Shown here in pieces: positions 16,058 to 25,012 of a DNA stretch of 64,000 nt. Every line of letters begins with the position of its first letter. Position 1 is the stretch's first letter. The notes under the pieces were generated by a model. That model ran no database searches. It had not been told where the DNA came from and saw nothing but the letters and a program-made list of their open reading frames with translations. Origin of the DNA: Nostoc sp. MG11 (lineage in GTDB: Bacteria; Cyanobacteriota; Cyanobacteriia; Cyanobacteriales; Nostocaceae); contig NZ_JACXXN010000026.1 of the NCBI RefSeq assembly GCF_014904695.1, positions 22,826 through 86,825 of the forward strand, written 5' to 3'. The translations under genes were made by a program, and so were the position numbers.

Positions 16058-17821
16058 TTAAAATGGCGTTTCTGTTCTGAGATGTAGTGTTTGTCCCGAC
16101 TGGGGATGCTCAAAGCTAAGTTCCCTTGCATGAAGATGTAACCGATTAGCAACGGCATCACATCCATAGAGGCGATCGCCTAAAATTGTTACCCCAAGTC
16201 CTTGCGAATTGGCAGCGTGAACCCTCAACTGATGGGTGCGTCCTGTAAATGGCATAAACTCTACACGAGTGTAGTTTCCTTCCTTCCCTATTACCCGAAA
16301 GTGAGTCAAGCTAGGTTTACCGCGCTGCCAATCAACTTGCTGATAAGGGCGATTTTGAGGGTCTCCCCACAAGGGTAATTCAATCACACCTTGAGCATTT
16401 GTTACGGAGCCGGAAACTACAGCTTCATAAACCTTGTAAATTTGTCGTTGTTGAAATTGCCGACTAAGTTGGCGATGGGTTTGGCGATCGCGAGCTAGCA
16501 GCAAAATCCCCGAAGTTTCCTGATCTAGGCGATGCACAGCCGCTATGCCATTAGGCAAAAGATGACGTAAGCGACTCACGACACTATCTTGGCGATCGCT
16601 ATAACGACCGGGTACTGAAAGTAGTCCTGGGGGTTTGTTTACAGCAATCAGCCATTCGTCTTCATAAATGGGTATGACTCCCCTAGCATGGGAGGGGCTT
16701 AAAATTTCCCCTTTCCGATGAGGTAAGTTAGATTTTAATCCTGAGAGCAAAAACCCCATCAATGGCTGACAGCGCTCTACACAAGCCCGATAGAATTCTC
16801 CTGGGACTTTGTTTTGATTCATTGAGGACGCTCCCCACCAAAACTCTGCCATTGCTAATGGTTTTAGACCGTGTGTTGCTGCATAGTGCAGTAGTTTTGG
16901 AGCGCAACAATCTCCTGTTCCAGTAGGCATACCGAATGGCGTCAATTGCTGCAATGATAGAGATTGCCCGGAAAAATTAGTCAGGCTGTAGGCTGCGTGC
17001 ATCTGAGCCTGCAATTGCTGAGATAGTACTTTACGCTGTTGTTTGAGTTCACGCATCCGTTCATCGGTCGTTGTAATCAGCTGCTTGAGCGGCTCTAAAA
17101 CTTCATTTTGCTGGCGTTTGAGTTGCCGTCGCTCAATTCCATGCAAACGACTTTCTGCGTCGAGTTGTTCTAAAGCAATAGTCAGTGCTTCCCCAGTGAG
17201 AGTTTCCTCCGAAGTTTGCCCGGAGGGAAACCACGCCACTTGCTTCAAGCCGGGGAACCCGTCCAACGCAGTGGCTCCTCCTTGCAACTTCTCGGATAGT
17301 AGCTGACGTTTTTCCTGTCGTTGATGTTTGCAATATCGATGGCGATCGCTCATTTGTTGTAACTGTTGCTCAAACTCGCGCAAGAGCATTTCGTACTGCT
17401 GGCGTTCGGTCAACTGCTTTAGGGTAATGAGTTCTTGTTTAATAGCATCCAATTGGGCTAATGTGCGGGCTTCCTCTAAAGCAACTTGGCTGCGTCCGGG
17501 AATTGGTGGAACCCAGCCATCAAAAATACCATAACCATTTAGAAGACCAGAGAAAGCTTTTAGTACACGTTGTTCGCCAGTAGGTAGTTCAACTAGTAAT
17601 ATGCCATACATCTTGCCCTCGCGATTATAAAGGTCATTTTTGGCGAGGTATTGCATTAAACCATAGGCGATCGCTTCAGCCATTGAGGTGCGGGGCAGTT
17701 TCAGCAGTTCACCACTTTCAGGACTACACCCTTGATAGTAATAGTTAGGAGATAAGTTGCTGTCAACAAAATCACGCTCAACAAAATCTGAAAGTGTGTG
17801 CAGAACTACCATACAAGACAT
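16058..17821 (-). CDS. RluA-family RNA pseudouridine synthase with long N-terminal domain and in-frame repeat insertion
   Basis: 587 residues. The C-terminal half (from about 380) is a pseudouridine synthase domain: IYEDEWLIAVNKPPGLLSVPG, then HRLDQETSGILLLARD with the catalytic aspartate near residue 430, and FTGRTHQLRVH. The N-terminal half is a coiled-coil-rich extension found in RluA-like enzymes of tRNA U32/23S rRNA U746 type. At residues about 179-202 (17217-17285) lies GGATALDGFPGLKQVAW, encoded by a palindromic repeat seen elsewhere in intergenic DNA; it keeps the frame and falls within the helical region. The catalytic domain looks intact, so the enzyme may still be active. Confidence 0.88.
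   Translation of the reverse strand: MSCMVVLHTLSDFVERDFVDSNLSPNYYYQGCSPESGELLKLPRTSMAEAIAYGLMQYLAKNDLYNREGKMYGILLVELPTGEQRVLKAFSGLLNGYGIFDGWVPPIPGRSQVALEEARTLAQLDAIKQELITLKQLTERQQYEMLLREFEQQLQQMSDRHRYCKHQRQEKRQLLSEKLQGGATALDGFPGLKQVAWFPSGQTSEETLTGEALTIALEQLDAESRLHGIERRQLKRQQNEVLEPLKQLITTTDERMRELKQQRKVLSQQLQAQMHAAYSLTNFSGQSLSLQQLTPFGMPTGTGDCCAPKLLHYAATHGLKPLAMAEFWWGASSMNQNKVPGEFYRACVERCQPLMGFLLSGLKSNLPHRKGEILSPSHARGVIPIYEDEWLIAVNKPPGLLSVPGRYSDRQDSVVSRLRHLLPNGIAAVHRLDQETSGILLLARDRQTHRQLSRQFQQRQIYKVYEAVVSGSVTNAQGVIELPLWGDPQNRPYQQVDWQRGKPSLTHFRVIGKEGNYTRVEFMPFTGRTHQLRVHAANSQGLGVTILGDRLYGCDAVANRLHLHARELSFEHPQSGQTLHLRTETPF
17217..17285 (-). repeat. Palindromic repeat inserted in frame inside the RluA-type gene
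   Basis: CCACGCCACTTG..AACCCGTCCAACGCAGTGGC closely matches part of the intergenic element at 14006-14079 (CCACGCCACTTG..AACCCGCCCAACGCAGTGGC). Its length leaves the reading frame open, so the repeat is translated as about 23 residues in the middle of the protein. Confidence 0.75.
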
Positions 17822-17922
17822 GATTTCAAATCTGGCTGATCCTTATATCTGAAATTATTGCACCCAAGGCTATACTCTAAAGTAGCAGTAGACTGCCGAC
17901 TAAAGCATGGTGTTTTTGAATC

Positions 17923-19092
17923 TTATTGATCATTCTGCTGTAACGCATTTTGCAAATATCGATTAGCGAAATACTGGCTAATGTGTTCTTGCTCTAAGCG
18001 TTTTTTATACTCAGATAAATACGAAAACAAAAAATGCTCTTCTTTAGTTAAATAGAGTAAACTTTCAGCGTTTGATGCAGCAATAGTTACTGAAAATTCT
18101 TCAAAGGTTCTGAAGGTTTCTTCATCCATCATTACTGAAATTGTATGAGGAAAATAATATCTGAACTGAGAGAGAATCTTAAAACCATCAGCATCTAAAT
18201 CTCCCCAGTAGAAAATGGGGCAGTGGAGAAGCCAGTTTACATATTTTACAACTTGTATAGCGTATCCACCGACAAATAGACCAAAGCTATTTTCTAGAGC
18301 AGGAAGCGTAAGGAAATTTATAAGATTTTCAGTAATAATAAAGCTATGTTCTTTCAAATTTAGTTGCATAAATTCATAAATAGGAGTACTGAAGTCAGCA
18401 GCCGGAAAACAATATTTAGCTTGTAAGGCTTTATCTAAAACTCTCAATCTGACTAAAGGTTCTTTATATCGTAGAGAAAATCGCTTTTCAAATATATACT
18501 CTTTTTCACGCTCTACTGGCTGAATAGCTTCAGCGGGTAAAATAGCTTCCAAAAGATTGCGAATAATACCTTGATTTTCCTCAATAAACTTAGTATGAAT
18601 CTTGATTGGCAATTCGCGGATGTATACATTAGGTCTAGGATTAGCTTGAAAGTAGTGACAAACTTTTATTAAATCAATCCAGTAACCTGCATATTCAATA
18701 ACTTTCAAAGGGTTTTGAAAGAGCCAATTTTCTAAAGCAGCAACTTCTACCCGAATTAATTCTACATCTGCTCTAAATTTAAGAAATTCTTTTTGCTTCT
18801 TGATAAGCTTTAAGTAATCTACTTCAGTATCTATTCTAATTCGTTGAGGTATTGACTGATCGCCAAATTTGCGCGTTTTGCGCGTTTCTAGCTCAATTGT
18901 ATATCCATAACCTAGTTTTTGTTTTGACTCATTGATGAGTTGAGTAACTGCCTCTCGCAAAGCGAGATAATCATCAGGAGGCTTTCCTACAGGGAATTCT
19001 AAAGGGCGAAAAGGCTCATCCCTAATTATTGCACGGAGAAAAATAGGATAAAGGCGTTCAGCCTTCTGCTTGATTTGAGAGGGATTGATCAC
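17923..19092 (-). CDS. jetD: Wadjet subunit JetD (DUF3322-DUF2220, Toprim nuclease)
   Basis: 389 residues, GTG start at 19090-19092. The N-terminal DUF3322 region contains YIRELPIKIHTKFIEENQG; the C-terminal DUF2220 Toprim-like domain has the glutamate in FIITENLINFLTLP, FVGGYAIQVVKYVNWLL, the D-x-D motif YWGDLDADGFKIL and FPHTISVMMDEETF. JetD is the DNA-cleaving subunit of Wadjet, cutting closed circular plasmid DNA after loop extrusion by JetABC. The acidic residues needed for metal binding are present. The gene overlaps jetC by 35 bp and ends the operon. Confidence 0.93.
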   Translation of the reverse strand: MINPSQIKQKAERLYPIFLRAIIRDEPFRPLEFPVGKPPDDYLALREAVTQLINESKQKLGYGYTIELETRKTRKFGDQSIPQRIRIDTEVDYLKLIKKQKEFLKFRADVELIRVEVAALENWLFQNPLKVIEYAGYWIDLIKVCHYFQANPRPNVYIRELPIKIHTKFIEENQGIIRNLLEAILPAEAIQPVEREKEYIFEKRFSLRYKEPLVRLRVLDKALQAKYCFPAADFSTPIYEFMQLNLKEHSFIITENLINFLTLPALENSFGLFVGGYAIQVVKYVNWLLHCPIFYWGDLDADGFKILSQFRYYFPHTISVMMDEETFRTFEEFSVTIAASNAESLLYLTKEEHFLFSYLSEYKKRLEQEHISQYFANRYLQNALQQNDQ

Positions 19093-22000
19093 GACTTTTA
19101 CTTAAAACAAGCTGACGTTTTTGCTGGTATCCTTCAATAGAAATTGGGGTAATACTAGAGTAATTACCCTCTGAAGTATTTGATACGAAATGTAGATTAG
19201 AAATGTAGGATTCAATTACATTGATTTTATCCTTTGGAGTCACGACTAGTAATTGCAGATTGAGATTTTTGAACAATTCCATTGCATAACGGGCATTATT
19301 ATCATCTGATTTGCTAAATGCTTCGTCAATCACGACAAATCGAAATGACTTACTTTTGATGTCATCTTGATTAAGACCAAACTGGTAAGCGATCGCAGAT
19401 GCCAGGATTGTATAAGCTAGCTTGACTTTTTGTCCTCCTGATTTCCCAGAAGAGTCGGTATGATGCTCTTTCTCGGTATCATCTGAGCTATACCGCTCAC
19501 TGACTGAAAAATCTAGCCAGTTGCGTACATCTGTAACTAAACTTGTCCATCGTTCTTCTTCTTTAAATCGCTTAATTAGACGAGCTTGGATATTTTTAAA
19601 TCGCTCTTCATTATCTTCAGTACTTTGTCTAGTAACATCACCAAGACAAACTTTCAGGTCATTCTTAAAGTCTCGGATTTCTTGATTACGGCTGGCTTCA
19701 CAATGTAATTCAATATAAGTTGATTCTGTATAGTTAATTTGTCGTAATGATTCATTTAAATTATCAATACTCTGACGAATTTCTTCTTCTTGTTTTTCCA
19801 AAGAACTCTTAAACATAGAAACAGCAATGATAATTTTTTCCGTCATCATTTCTCTGAAACGCCGTTCATGCCGAGGTAAATCATCATGCTCAATTTTTTC
19901 TTTTAATTTAAGGTATTCTTCTAACGACTCCAGAGTAGTGCCTATATCGGCAGTTACTTCTGGAAAAGAATTTCGGAAATTGGACATTCGTGTAATAATT
20001 GCATTTTGACAAGAAGATTGCTTGGTATTTTCTTGTTTAATTTTTTCTGAGAGTGAATCTCGAATTTTCTCCTCACTTTCGTGAATTGTGTCTAAAGTCA
20101 ATGAGTGTCGTTTCAGCTTACTAGCCATTTGAGTGGTAAAGGTTTCAAGCAATTGTGGAGAAACTTGGCTAAATTTTTCTACACAGCGGGACTTATCTTT
20201 TTCTGCACTTTGTTGTTTGCCTTTTAGAGTTCCGATTTCTTCACTCAAGCTCTTCTGCTCGCTACTAACTCTTTGAATTTCTTGCTGAGTTTCTTGAATT
20301 TGGGCTTCGAGTTGTTTGAGACGGTCAGAACTTGCTTCTAACTGCTGTTTCTGTTCTAAAAGTTTGAGTCGCTCAAGTTCTGTAGAACGCCAGTCAATTT
20401 CTGCAAAGTCTTGAAAGTTCATGAAATCTTGTAGCCAAGATTTTTGTTTCTCACGTTGGCTACGCTGCTGCTTTAAAGCTTCAACTTGCTTCTCGACACG
20501 GGTTAATTGCTGGTTGACCTGATGCAATTCTGTTTCAATAGCTTTGATTTTGTTGGCATTATTCCAACCTAAAATGTAATGGCGGCGATCGCCGATTTGG
20601 TAGCGATCGTCTTTTTCGTGTCGTTCTCCTCCATGCTTAATTAGCCCAGTGGAAGTAATGGCACGTGTTTCATGCTGGAACTGCTCCACTGTATTGCAGC
20701 AACCATAGCTAAACTGGCGCACCAACTGATCATGTAGCCAGTGATAAAAAGTTTCATTATCGCGTTTAATCTCTAGCTTGTAGGGAACCTGTTGCGAATT
20801 AAGAGCACGTTGGGTTGGATTCGGGGCTGAGGGCGTAACTCGATAGTAAACCAAGCGTCCCTGCAAGTGAGTTTTATGCACATAGGCATTAACGCTAAGG
20901 TAATGCTGCTCTAGCACAAGAACACACAAGCCAAAGCCTTTCAATAGCCGCTCGATTGCTCCTTCCCACTCGCGTTCTTCTGCACGCACTTGCAAGAGTT
21001 CTCCCACAAAAGGTAAATCAGCCTCATCTAAGTTCAAATCGTGGATAAGACGATCGCGAATTTCTAGGTTGTTTTGAGGAATCTGACTTTTTCGTTGGCG
21101 AAGGGACTTTAATTCGCTATTTAGTTCTACTTGTTGCTTTCGTAAATCATTACGTTGAGTAATCTGCTCATCTCGTTGGGCTTCTAGGTTTTGCAACGCT
21201 GCTTCAATTTCGCACTTAATTTCTTCTTGTGCTCTAGCTTGATTAGCATAAAACGTAGTGTTGTCGTTATACTTTGGCAAGTTCAGTGATTGCGCTAGGC
21301 GATCATACTCTTCTGCTTTGAGCTGCTTACTAGACACTTGTTTGTGTCGTTGCTCTATTTCTCGCTTCAGTTCTCGCAAACGCTGTCCAATGCTATCTTG
21401 ATTAATCGCAACAATCAACTGTTGCTCTTGTTGACGCAGATCTTCTAGCAAGCGATCACTTTCTGCTAGAAAATGTTGTGCTTGAGTAAGTTTCTGCTCA
21501 ATTGTCCGAAGTTCTGACTCTAATAACTCAAATTTCCGTTGAGCAAAATAGGCAGGAGCAACATCTTGCAGTTGTTGTAGATTAGCAATACTTTGTTTCA
21601 GTTGCGTGAATTTTTCTGCCTCTTCTGTCAATGGGATAAGAGCTTCCAATTGTTTTCGAGCTTTTTGGATGGCATCATGGGAAACTGTTAAATTCTCGTA
21701 ACTTTCTTGCAATTCTTGAATTTTAGTTTTAACATCTGTCTTCTCTAGCATATGATTACGAACAAAGTCATTCAAACCTCCAATCTCTTTAATACTGACT
21801 GTTTGACTAAACAAATCCAGGGCTTTTTCTGACTGCAAACCCAATCGTTTGCGAAACTGTTCACTGTATTTGCTAAATTCTTCAAAAGTTTCGGCTCCCA
21901 TTGCTTTCAGGCGTTTTTTTAAGTCTGAAATATGATTAACTTGGGCGAAATGAGAGGCGATCGCCAACTCATCATTAGCAATTACAAAAAACTTCTTTAC

Positions 22001-22447
22001 TGCTCCCTCGTGCATCCATAGCACTTGGACAAGGCTGACTTTTTGTTTACTTACCACATCGTGAAAATAAGCAAGCAGAACGGAAAGTTTTCCCTTTTCT
22101 CGAAGTAATTTCGATTTGGAACCATAAGAATCTTCTGCACGAGTCCGACCGTAAGCCCCTTGCACATAGCTTTTTTCATCCCGCTCTTTCTTTCCCGTTG
22201 CACTGGAGGCTTGATTATAGTTGCGTCGTTTGTTTGACACTAGTAGCGTCAGCAGCCCATCGACCAAGGTAGACTTCCCTGATCCATTTGCTCCCGTTAG
22301 CAATGCCATCTCTCCTACCAAATTCAGCACCCAAGGACGTTGATCGAAAGTTCCCCAGTTAAGCACTTCAAACCGCTGGAGACGAAAGCCTGCGAGAGTA
22401 TGGCTATCCGAATCACCATTCTGTTCAATTGGCAGGAGGATTTGCAT
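19058..22447 (-). CDS. jetC: Wadjet subunit JetC (SMC/MukB-like ATPase)
   Basis: 1129 residues. Walker A is GANGSGKST at residues 52-60; a long coiled coil (about 230-950) with a hinge-like middle section holds the Q/E/K-rich repeats; the ABC signature is SSGKSGGQKVKLAY (about 999-1012) and Walker B is FRFVVIDEAFSKSDDNNARY near 1040. This is the SbcC/MukB-type SMC of Wadjet, which extrudes DNA loops together with JetA and JetB. The ATG at 22445-22447 follows GAGG. It overlaps jetB by 23 bp and jetD by 35 bp, so the four genes are translationally coupled. All ATPase motifs look intact. Confidence 0.95.
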   Translation of the reverse strand: MQILLPIEQNGDSDSHTLAGFRLQRFEVLNWGTFDQRPWVLNLVGEMALLTGANGSGKSTLVDGLLTLLVSNKRRNYNQASSATGKKERDEKSYVQGAYGRTRAEDSYGSKSKLLREKGKLSVLLAYFHDVVSKQKVSLVQVLWMHEGAVKKFFVIANDELAIASHFAQVNHISDLKKRLKAMGAETFEEFSKYSEQFRKRLGLQSEKALDLFSQTVSIKEIGGLNDFVRNHMLEKTDVKTKIQELQESYENLTVSHDAIQKARKQLEALIPLTEEAEKFTQLKQSIANLQQLQDVAPAYFAQRKFELLESELRTIEQKLTQAQHFLAESDRLLEDLRQQEQQLIVAINQDSIGQRLRELKREIEQRHKQVSSKQLKAEEYDRLAQSLNLPKYNDNTTFYANQARAQEEIKCEIEAALQNLEAQRDEQITQRNDLRKQQVELNSELKSLRQRKSQIPQNNLEIRDRLIHDLNLDEADLPFVGELLQVRAEEREWEGAIERLLKGFGLCVLVLEQHYLSVNAYVHKTHLQGRLVYYRVTPSAPNPTQRALNSQQVPYKLEIKRDNETFYHWLHDQLVRQFSYGCCNTVEQFQHETRAITSTGLIKHGGERHEKDDRYQIGDRRHYILGWNNANKIKAIETELHQVNQQLTRVEKQVEALKQQRSQREKQKSWLQDFMNFQDFAEIDWRSTELERLKLLEQKQQLEASSDRLKQLEAQIQETQQEIQRVSSEQKSLSEEIGTLKGKQQSAEKDKSRCVEKFSQVSPQLLETFTTQMASKLKRHSLTLDTIHESEEKIRDSLSEKIKQENTKQSSCQNAIITRMSNFRNSFPEVTADIGTTLESLEEYLKLKEKIEHDDLPRHERRFREMMTEKIIIAVSMFKSSLEKQEEEIRQSIDNLNESLRQINYTESTYIELHCEASRNQEIRDFKNDLKVCLGDVTRQSTEDNEERFKNIQARLIKRFKEEERWTSLVTDVRNWLDFSVSERYSSDDTEKEHHTDSSGKSGGQKVKLAYTILASAIAYQFGLNQDDIKSKSFRFVVIDEAFSKSDDNNARYAMELFKNLNLQLLVVTPKDKINVIESYISNLHFVSNTSEGNYSSITPISIEGYQQKRQLVLSKSRDQSLSNQAEG

Positions 22448-23003
22448 AAGCCTCTAACTTTTGCTTTAAGTGGGTAAGGGTATCAGCATCAATCTTGGCT
22501 TTTAGGATAGGGCGGACTTCATAGTTTTTGTCCTGTCCAGAGAGTTGTCTCAAAAATCCTAAATCTCCTACTTTGTTAACTAACTCATCTACTTCGCGGC
22601 GGAAGTTTTCTTCATTATTCCCCTCCGGCAGGTAAGGTTGTAACAAATTCCGAATTTTTTCGATGTTTAACACCAAACGCCCTGTCGCATCACTTGCATC
22701 AAACTGCTGCAATGCTTCCCGCAGCAATACACACAAAACTGTTACTTTGAAGCTCAACTGACGACGCGCAGTTAGGCGGGGAAGTGGCTCAGACTTATCT
22801 TCAGAATCGGGGGCGGGTTGTTCCAGGTAGGCAAATCCTTCTACCTCATAATTTCGGACTTCCAAGCCAACCTTGCCAAAGTATTCCTTAATCGGTGTCA
22901 GGTAACTTTGCAGTCGATCCCAATAAGGATCGTCACTATAAATTACGCCTTGCAGGAGTTTGAGAATGACGGGTGCGTAGGTTACGGGTGGTTGGGGTGG
23001 CAT
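22425..23003 (-). CDS. jetB: Wadjet subunit JetB (DUF4194)
   Basis: 192 residues, the normal size for JetB, the MukE-like kite subunit. Visible family features are LLQGVIYSDDPYWDRLQSYL near the start, VRNYEVEGFAYLEQP, LTARRQLSFKVTVLCVLLRE and the C-terminal FLRQLSGQDKNYEVRPILKA stretch before the tail. JetB bridges JetA and the JetC dimer. The ATG at 23001-23003 lies 11 bp after the jetA stop and the end overlaps jetC. Identification is strengthened by position between DUF3375 and SMC genes. Confidence 0.92.
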   Translation of the reverse strand: MPPQPPVTYAPVILKLLQGVIYSDDPYWDRLQSYLTPIKEYFGKVGLEVRNYEVEGFAYLEQPAPDSEDKSEPLPRLTARRQLSFKVTVLCVLLREALQQFDASDATGRLVLNIEKIRNLLQPYLPEGNNEENFRREVDELVNKVGDLGFLRQLSGQDKNYEVRPILKAKIDADTLTHLKQKLEAYANPPAN

Positions 23004-23014
23004 GATTGAGGTTA

Positions 23015-24463
23015 TCAGCGTCGAAAAACGACTTGCGGCAAGGTGAGATGAAACCGTTTGTCAGGTTCCAGACCTGTAATTAGAATGTACTCAATTATAC
23101 TATGGTCAATTCGATGACGCTCAGATTTCGTGGCGATCGCCACATACGCAACAATTTCTGACAATCCTTGCTCGACAGGATACATCTGTACCAACTCTGC
23201 TAAAGTCACTTCTACACGGCGCTCTAGTACTTGCGCGATGCGTTGAGCAAGTGCTGCCTCATCTACATAAAACTGATGATAAAGATCTGCCATTTCCTCA
23301 TCTAGACTTACCTCTGGCAAATTATTAAAATCGATTGTCGAGATGGGGGTTTCCGATGTTTCTAAAGGATGTAGAGGACGTGCCATGACTAGGTTCACGT
23401 TCGGTTCTCCCTCCAGCACTAAAAAATCTTCATCAAGTGGCGGTTGATTTGTAACTTGTAGAGCTATGCGTTGAACCTCCGTAATTAATTCCGCGACTCG
23501 TCGATTTTCTATAAGGTTGCGTTCATCTAACATCTGACGCAGTTTTTCCGCCAGACGGTGGTTTGACTGTACAATGTGTTCCCCTGAATCAATCAAGCTG
23601 CGTTCAATTCGACGCAACAAGGTATACTCCTGGCTTAACGGACGCAACTCTTCTAAGTTGTAGACCGTTTGAATTAAGGATTTTAGCTCTTGTCGCATAG
23701 TCTCTGACATTAAGAAGTTCCAAAAAGCATAGAAGCTGCGTCCTTGATCGGATTCTTTCAACTCTTGATCGACATCTAAGACACGACCAATGACAGAGCC
23801 TTTACGAGTATGCAATTGCAGTTGAGCTTCTTGCACTGCACGAGTTAACGTTCGGAAGTTTTGTTCTACTTCTGAAAAATCTGCCATTAACTGACGAGCA
23901 ACTTCATTTGCTAAAAGAAACCACTCCTGAAATTGAGTTTGGTTGTAGCAATCAACCGTACCTGTCTGCCGAATATTGTCAATTTCTTGCTGGATGCGAT
24001 CGCGATCCCGTTCCAATTGAGCAATCCGCGTTTCTACATCCGTTGTGCTGTTATCTCGAATATCCTTTAGTAAAGAGAAGATTTGCAAAAATCGAGATTC
24101 TGTCCCCACAAATTCACGTCTTTCTAAATCCTCTAGCCATCCAATCACTTTCTCTGTTGCAGGAGTTAGTGTAAAGACAGGATCATCACTGCCATTTTCA
24201 AAGGTTTTGCGGAGAAGTTGTCCTTCACACCACTCGTTGAGATACTCACTAGGCGATCGCGGGTAAGTGTCTGTGTCAATTTCCTGAATAAACTCCAGAT
24301 AATCCCCCAACTTTGATTCAATTTCCGACTGTGTAATTGAAACACGTTGAGTTGTTTTAAACTGTCTGTGGAGAAAACTCAAAATCAAATGAGCATTTCG
24401 ACTCCGCAGCAGCTTGAGACTGGGAGAGTTTTCTAACTCATGTTTAATGCGTTGATAATCCAT
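23015..24463 (-). CDS. jetA: Wadjet subunit JetA (DUF3375)
   Basis: 482 residues from the ATG at 24461-24463, preceded by CAGGTAAA. An ATG 39 bp further upstream would add 13 residues but has no ribosome site, and DUF3375 proteins begin MDYQRIKHELENSPSLKLLR as here. Other family signs are LILSFLHRQFK, the long helical middle (residues about 130-350), and the C-terminal winged-helix-like part ending GLEPDKRFHLTLPQVVF. JetA is the MukF-like kleisin of Wadjet, closing the SMC ring. First gene of jetABCD; the promoter should lie in the 24.46-24.6 kb stretch, immediately beside the first of three sRNA-like repeats. Confidence 0.93.
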   Translation of the reverse strand: MDYQRIKHELENSPSLKLLRSRNAHLILSFLHRQFKTTQRVSITQSEIESKLGDYLEFIQEIDTDTYPRSPSEYLNEWCEGQLLRKTFENGSDDPVFTLTPATEKVIGWLEDLERREFVGTESRFLQIFSLLKDIRDNSTTDVETRIAQLERDRDRIQQEIDNIRQTGTVDCYNQTQFQEWFLLANEVARQLMADFSEVEQNFRTLTRAVQEAQLQLHTRKGSVIGRVLDVDQELKESDQGRSFYAFWNFLMSETMRQELKSLIQTVYNLEELRPLSQEYTLLRRIERSLIDSGEHIVQSNHRLAEKLRQMLDERNLIENRRVAELITEVQRIALQVTNQPPLDEDFLVLEGEPNVNLVMARPLHPLETSETPISTIDFNNLPEVSLDEEMADLYHQFYVDEAALAQRIAQVLERRVEVTLAELVQMYPVEQGLSEIVAYVAIATKSERHRIDHSIIEYILITGLEPDKRFHLTLPQVVFRR

Positions 24464-24598
24464 CAATTTACCTGACAGAGAGTTTACTGAGTGTTTTTCC
24501 ATATCCGAATAACACTAAAATAAGAGCGATCGCTACTCTTACAGCAACAAATAACCTCGTTTTTCCATCTACAAAATCGCTCGTTTTTTTTCAATTCT

Positions 24599-24691
24599 TC
24601 CTGATGCAGCCATAACCAAAGCGGATATATCAATAGTAGATGCACCTTAATTAAATCAAAGCCCTCAGCTTTTAGTTGAAGGCTTTTTTTT
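24599..24691 (+). ncRNA. Putative small RNA, tandem copy 1
   Basis: TCCTGA at 24599-24604 lies 35 bases before TAGTAGATGCACC, with GGATATAT between as a -10 region; the unit ends in the hairpin GCCCTCAGCTTTTAGTTGAAGGC plus eight T residues (24661-24691). The same spacing and blocks occur in the two following copies. This copy is the most diverged. It runs away from, and starts about 135 bp upstream of, jetA. Confidence 0.55.
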
Positions 24692-24758
24692 GCCAATTTT
24701 TTATGACTGAGTGTTAACAATGTAGTAATTATACAAAAAAATTAAAAAGTCCAGTTTA

Positions 24759-24848
24759 TCCTGATGCAGCAATAACTTAGATGGATAGATAAATAGTAGA
24801 TGCACCCTTAAAAATTATTGCTCTCAGCCTTTGGCTGGGGGCTTTTAT
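24759..24848 (+). ncRNA. Putative small RNA, tandem copy 2
   Basis: TCCTGA (24759-24764), then exactly 35 bases to TAGTAGATGCACCC, then the terminator GCTCTCAGCC-TTT-GGCTGGGGGC followed by TTTTATT. The -35-like TCCTGA resembles the TCCGGA element of DIF+ promoters, which drive heterocyst-differentiation RNAs such as NsiR1 in Anabaena, also arranged in tandem. That link is an inference from layout and motif only. Confidence 0.6.
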
Positions 24849-24920
24849 TCTATCCAATTTTAATAACTAATAATTGATAATTTTGTCCCTAAAAAATCTT
24901 TTTGTAATCAGCGAGATTTT

Positions 24921-25012
24921 CCCGGATACAGCAATAATTTAGATGGATAAATAAATAGTAGATGCACCCTTAAAAATTACTGCTCTCAGCCTTTGGCTGG
25001 GGGCTTTTATTA
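24921..25012 (+). ncRNA. Putative small RNA, tandem copy 3
   Basis: CCCGGA (24921-24926), 35 bases, TAGTAGATGCACCC and the same terminator as copy 2 (24982-25009). Copies 2 and 3 are almost identical from ATGGATA to the terminator. The terminator touches the 3' end of the convergent ExoD-like gene (stop at 25010), so it may also end that transcript. Confidence 0.6.

Noticed and set aside
24599..25012. CRISPR-like array
   Set aside because: The units are about 160 bp apart with promoter and terminator features and no short identical repeats with unique spacers.
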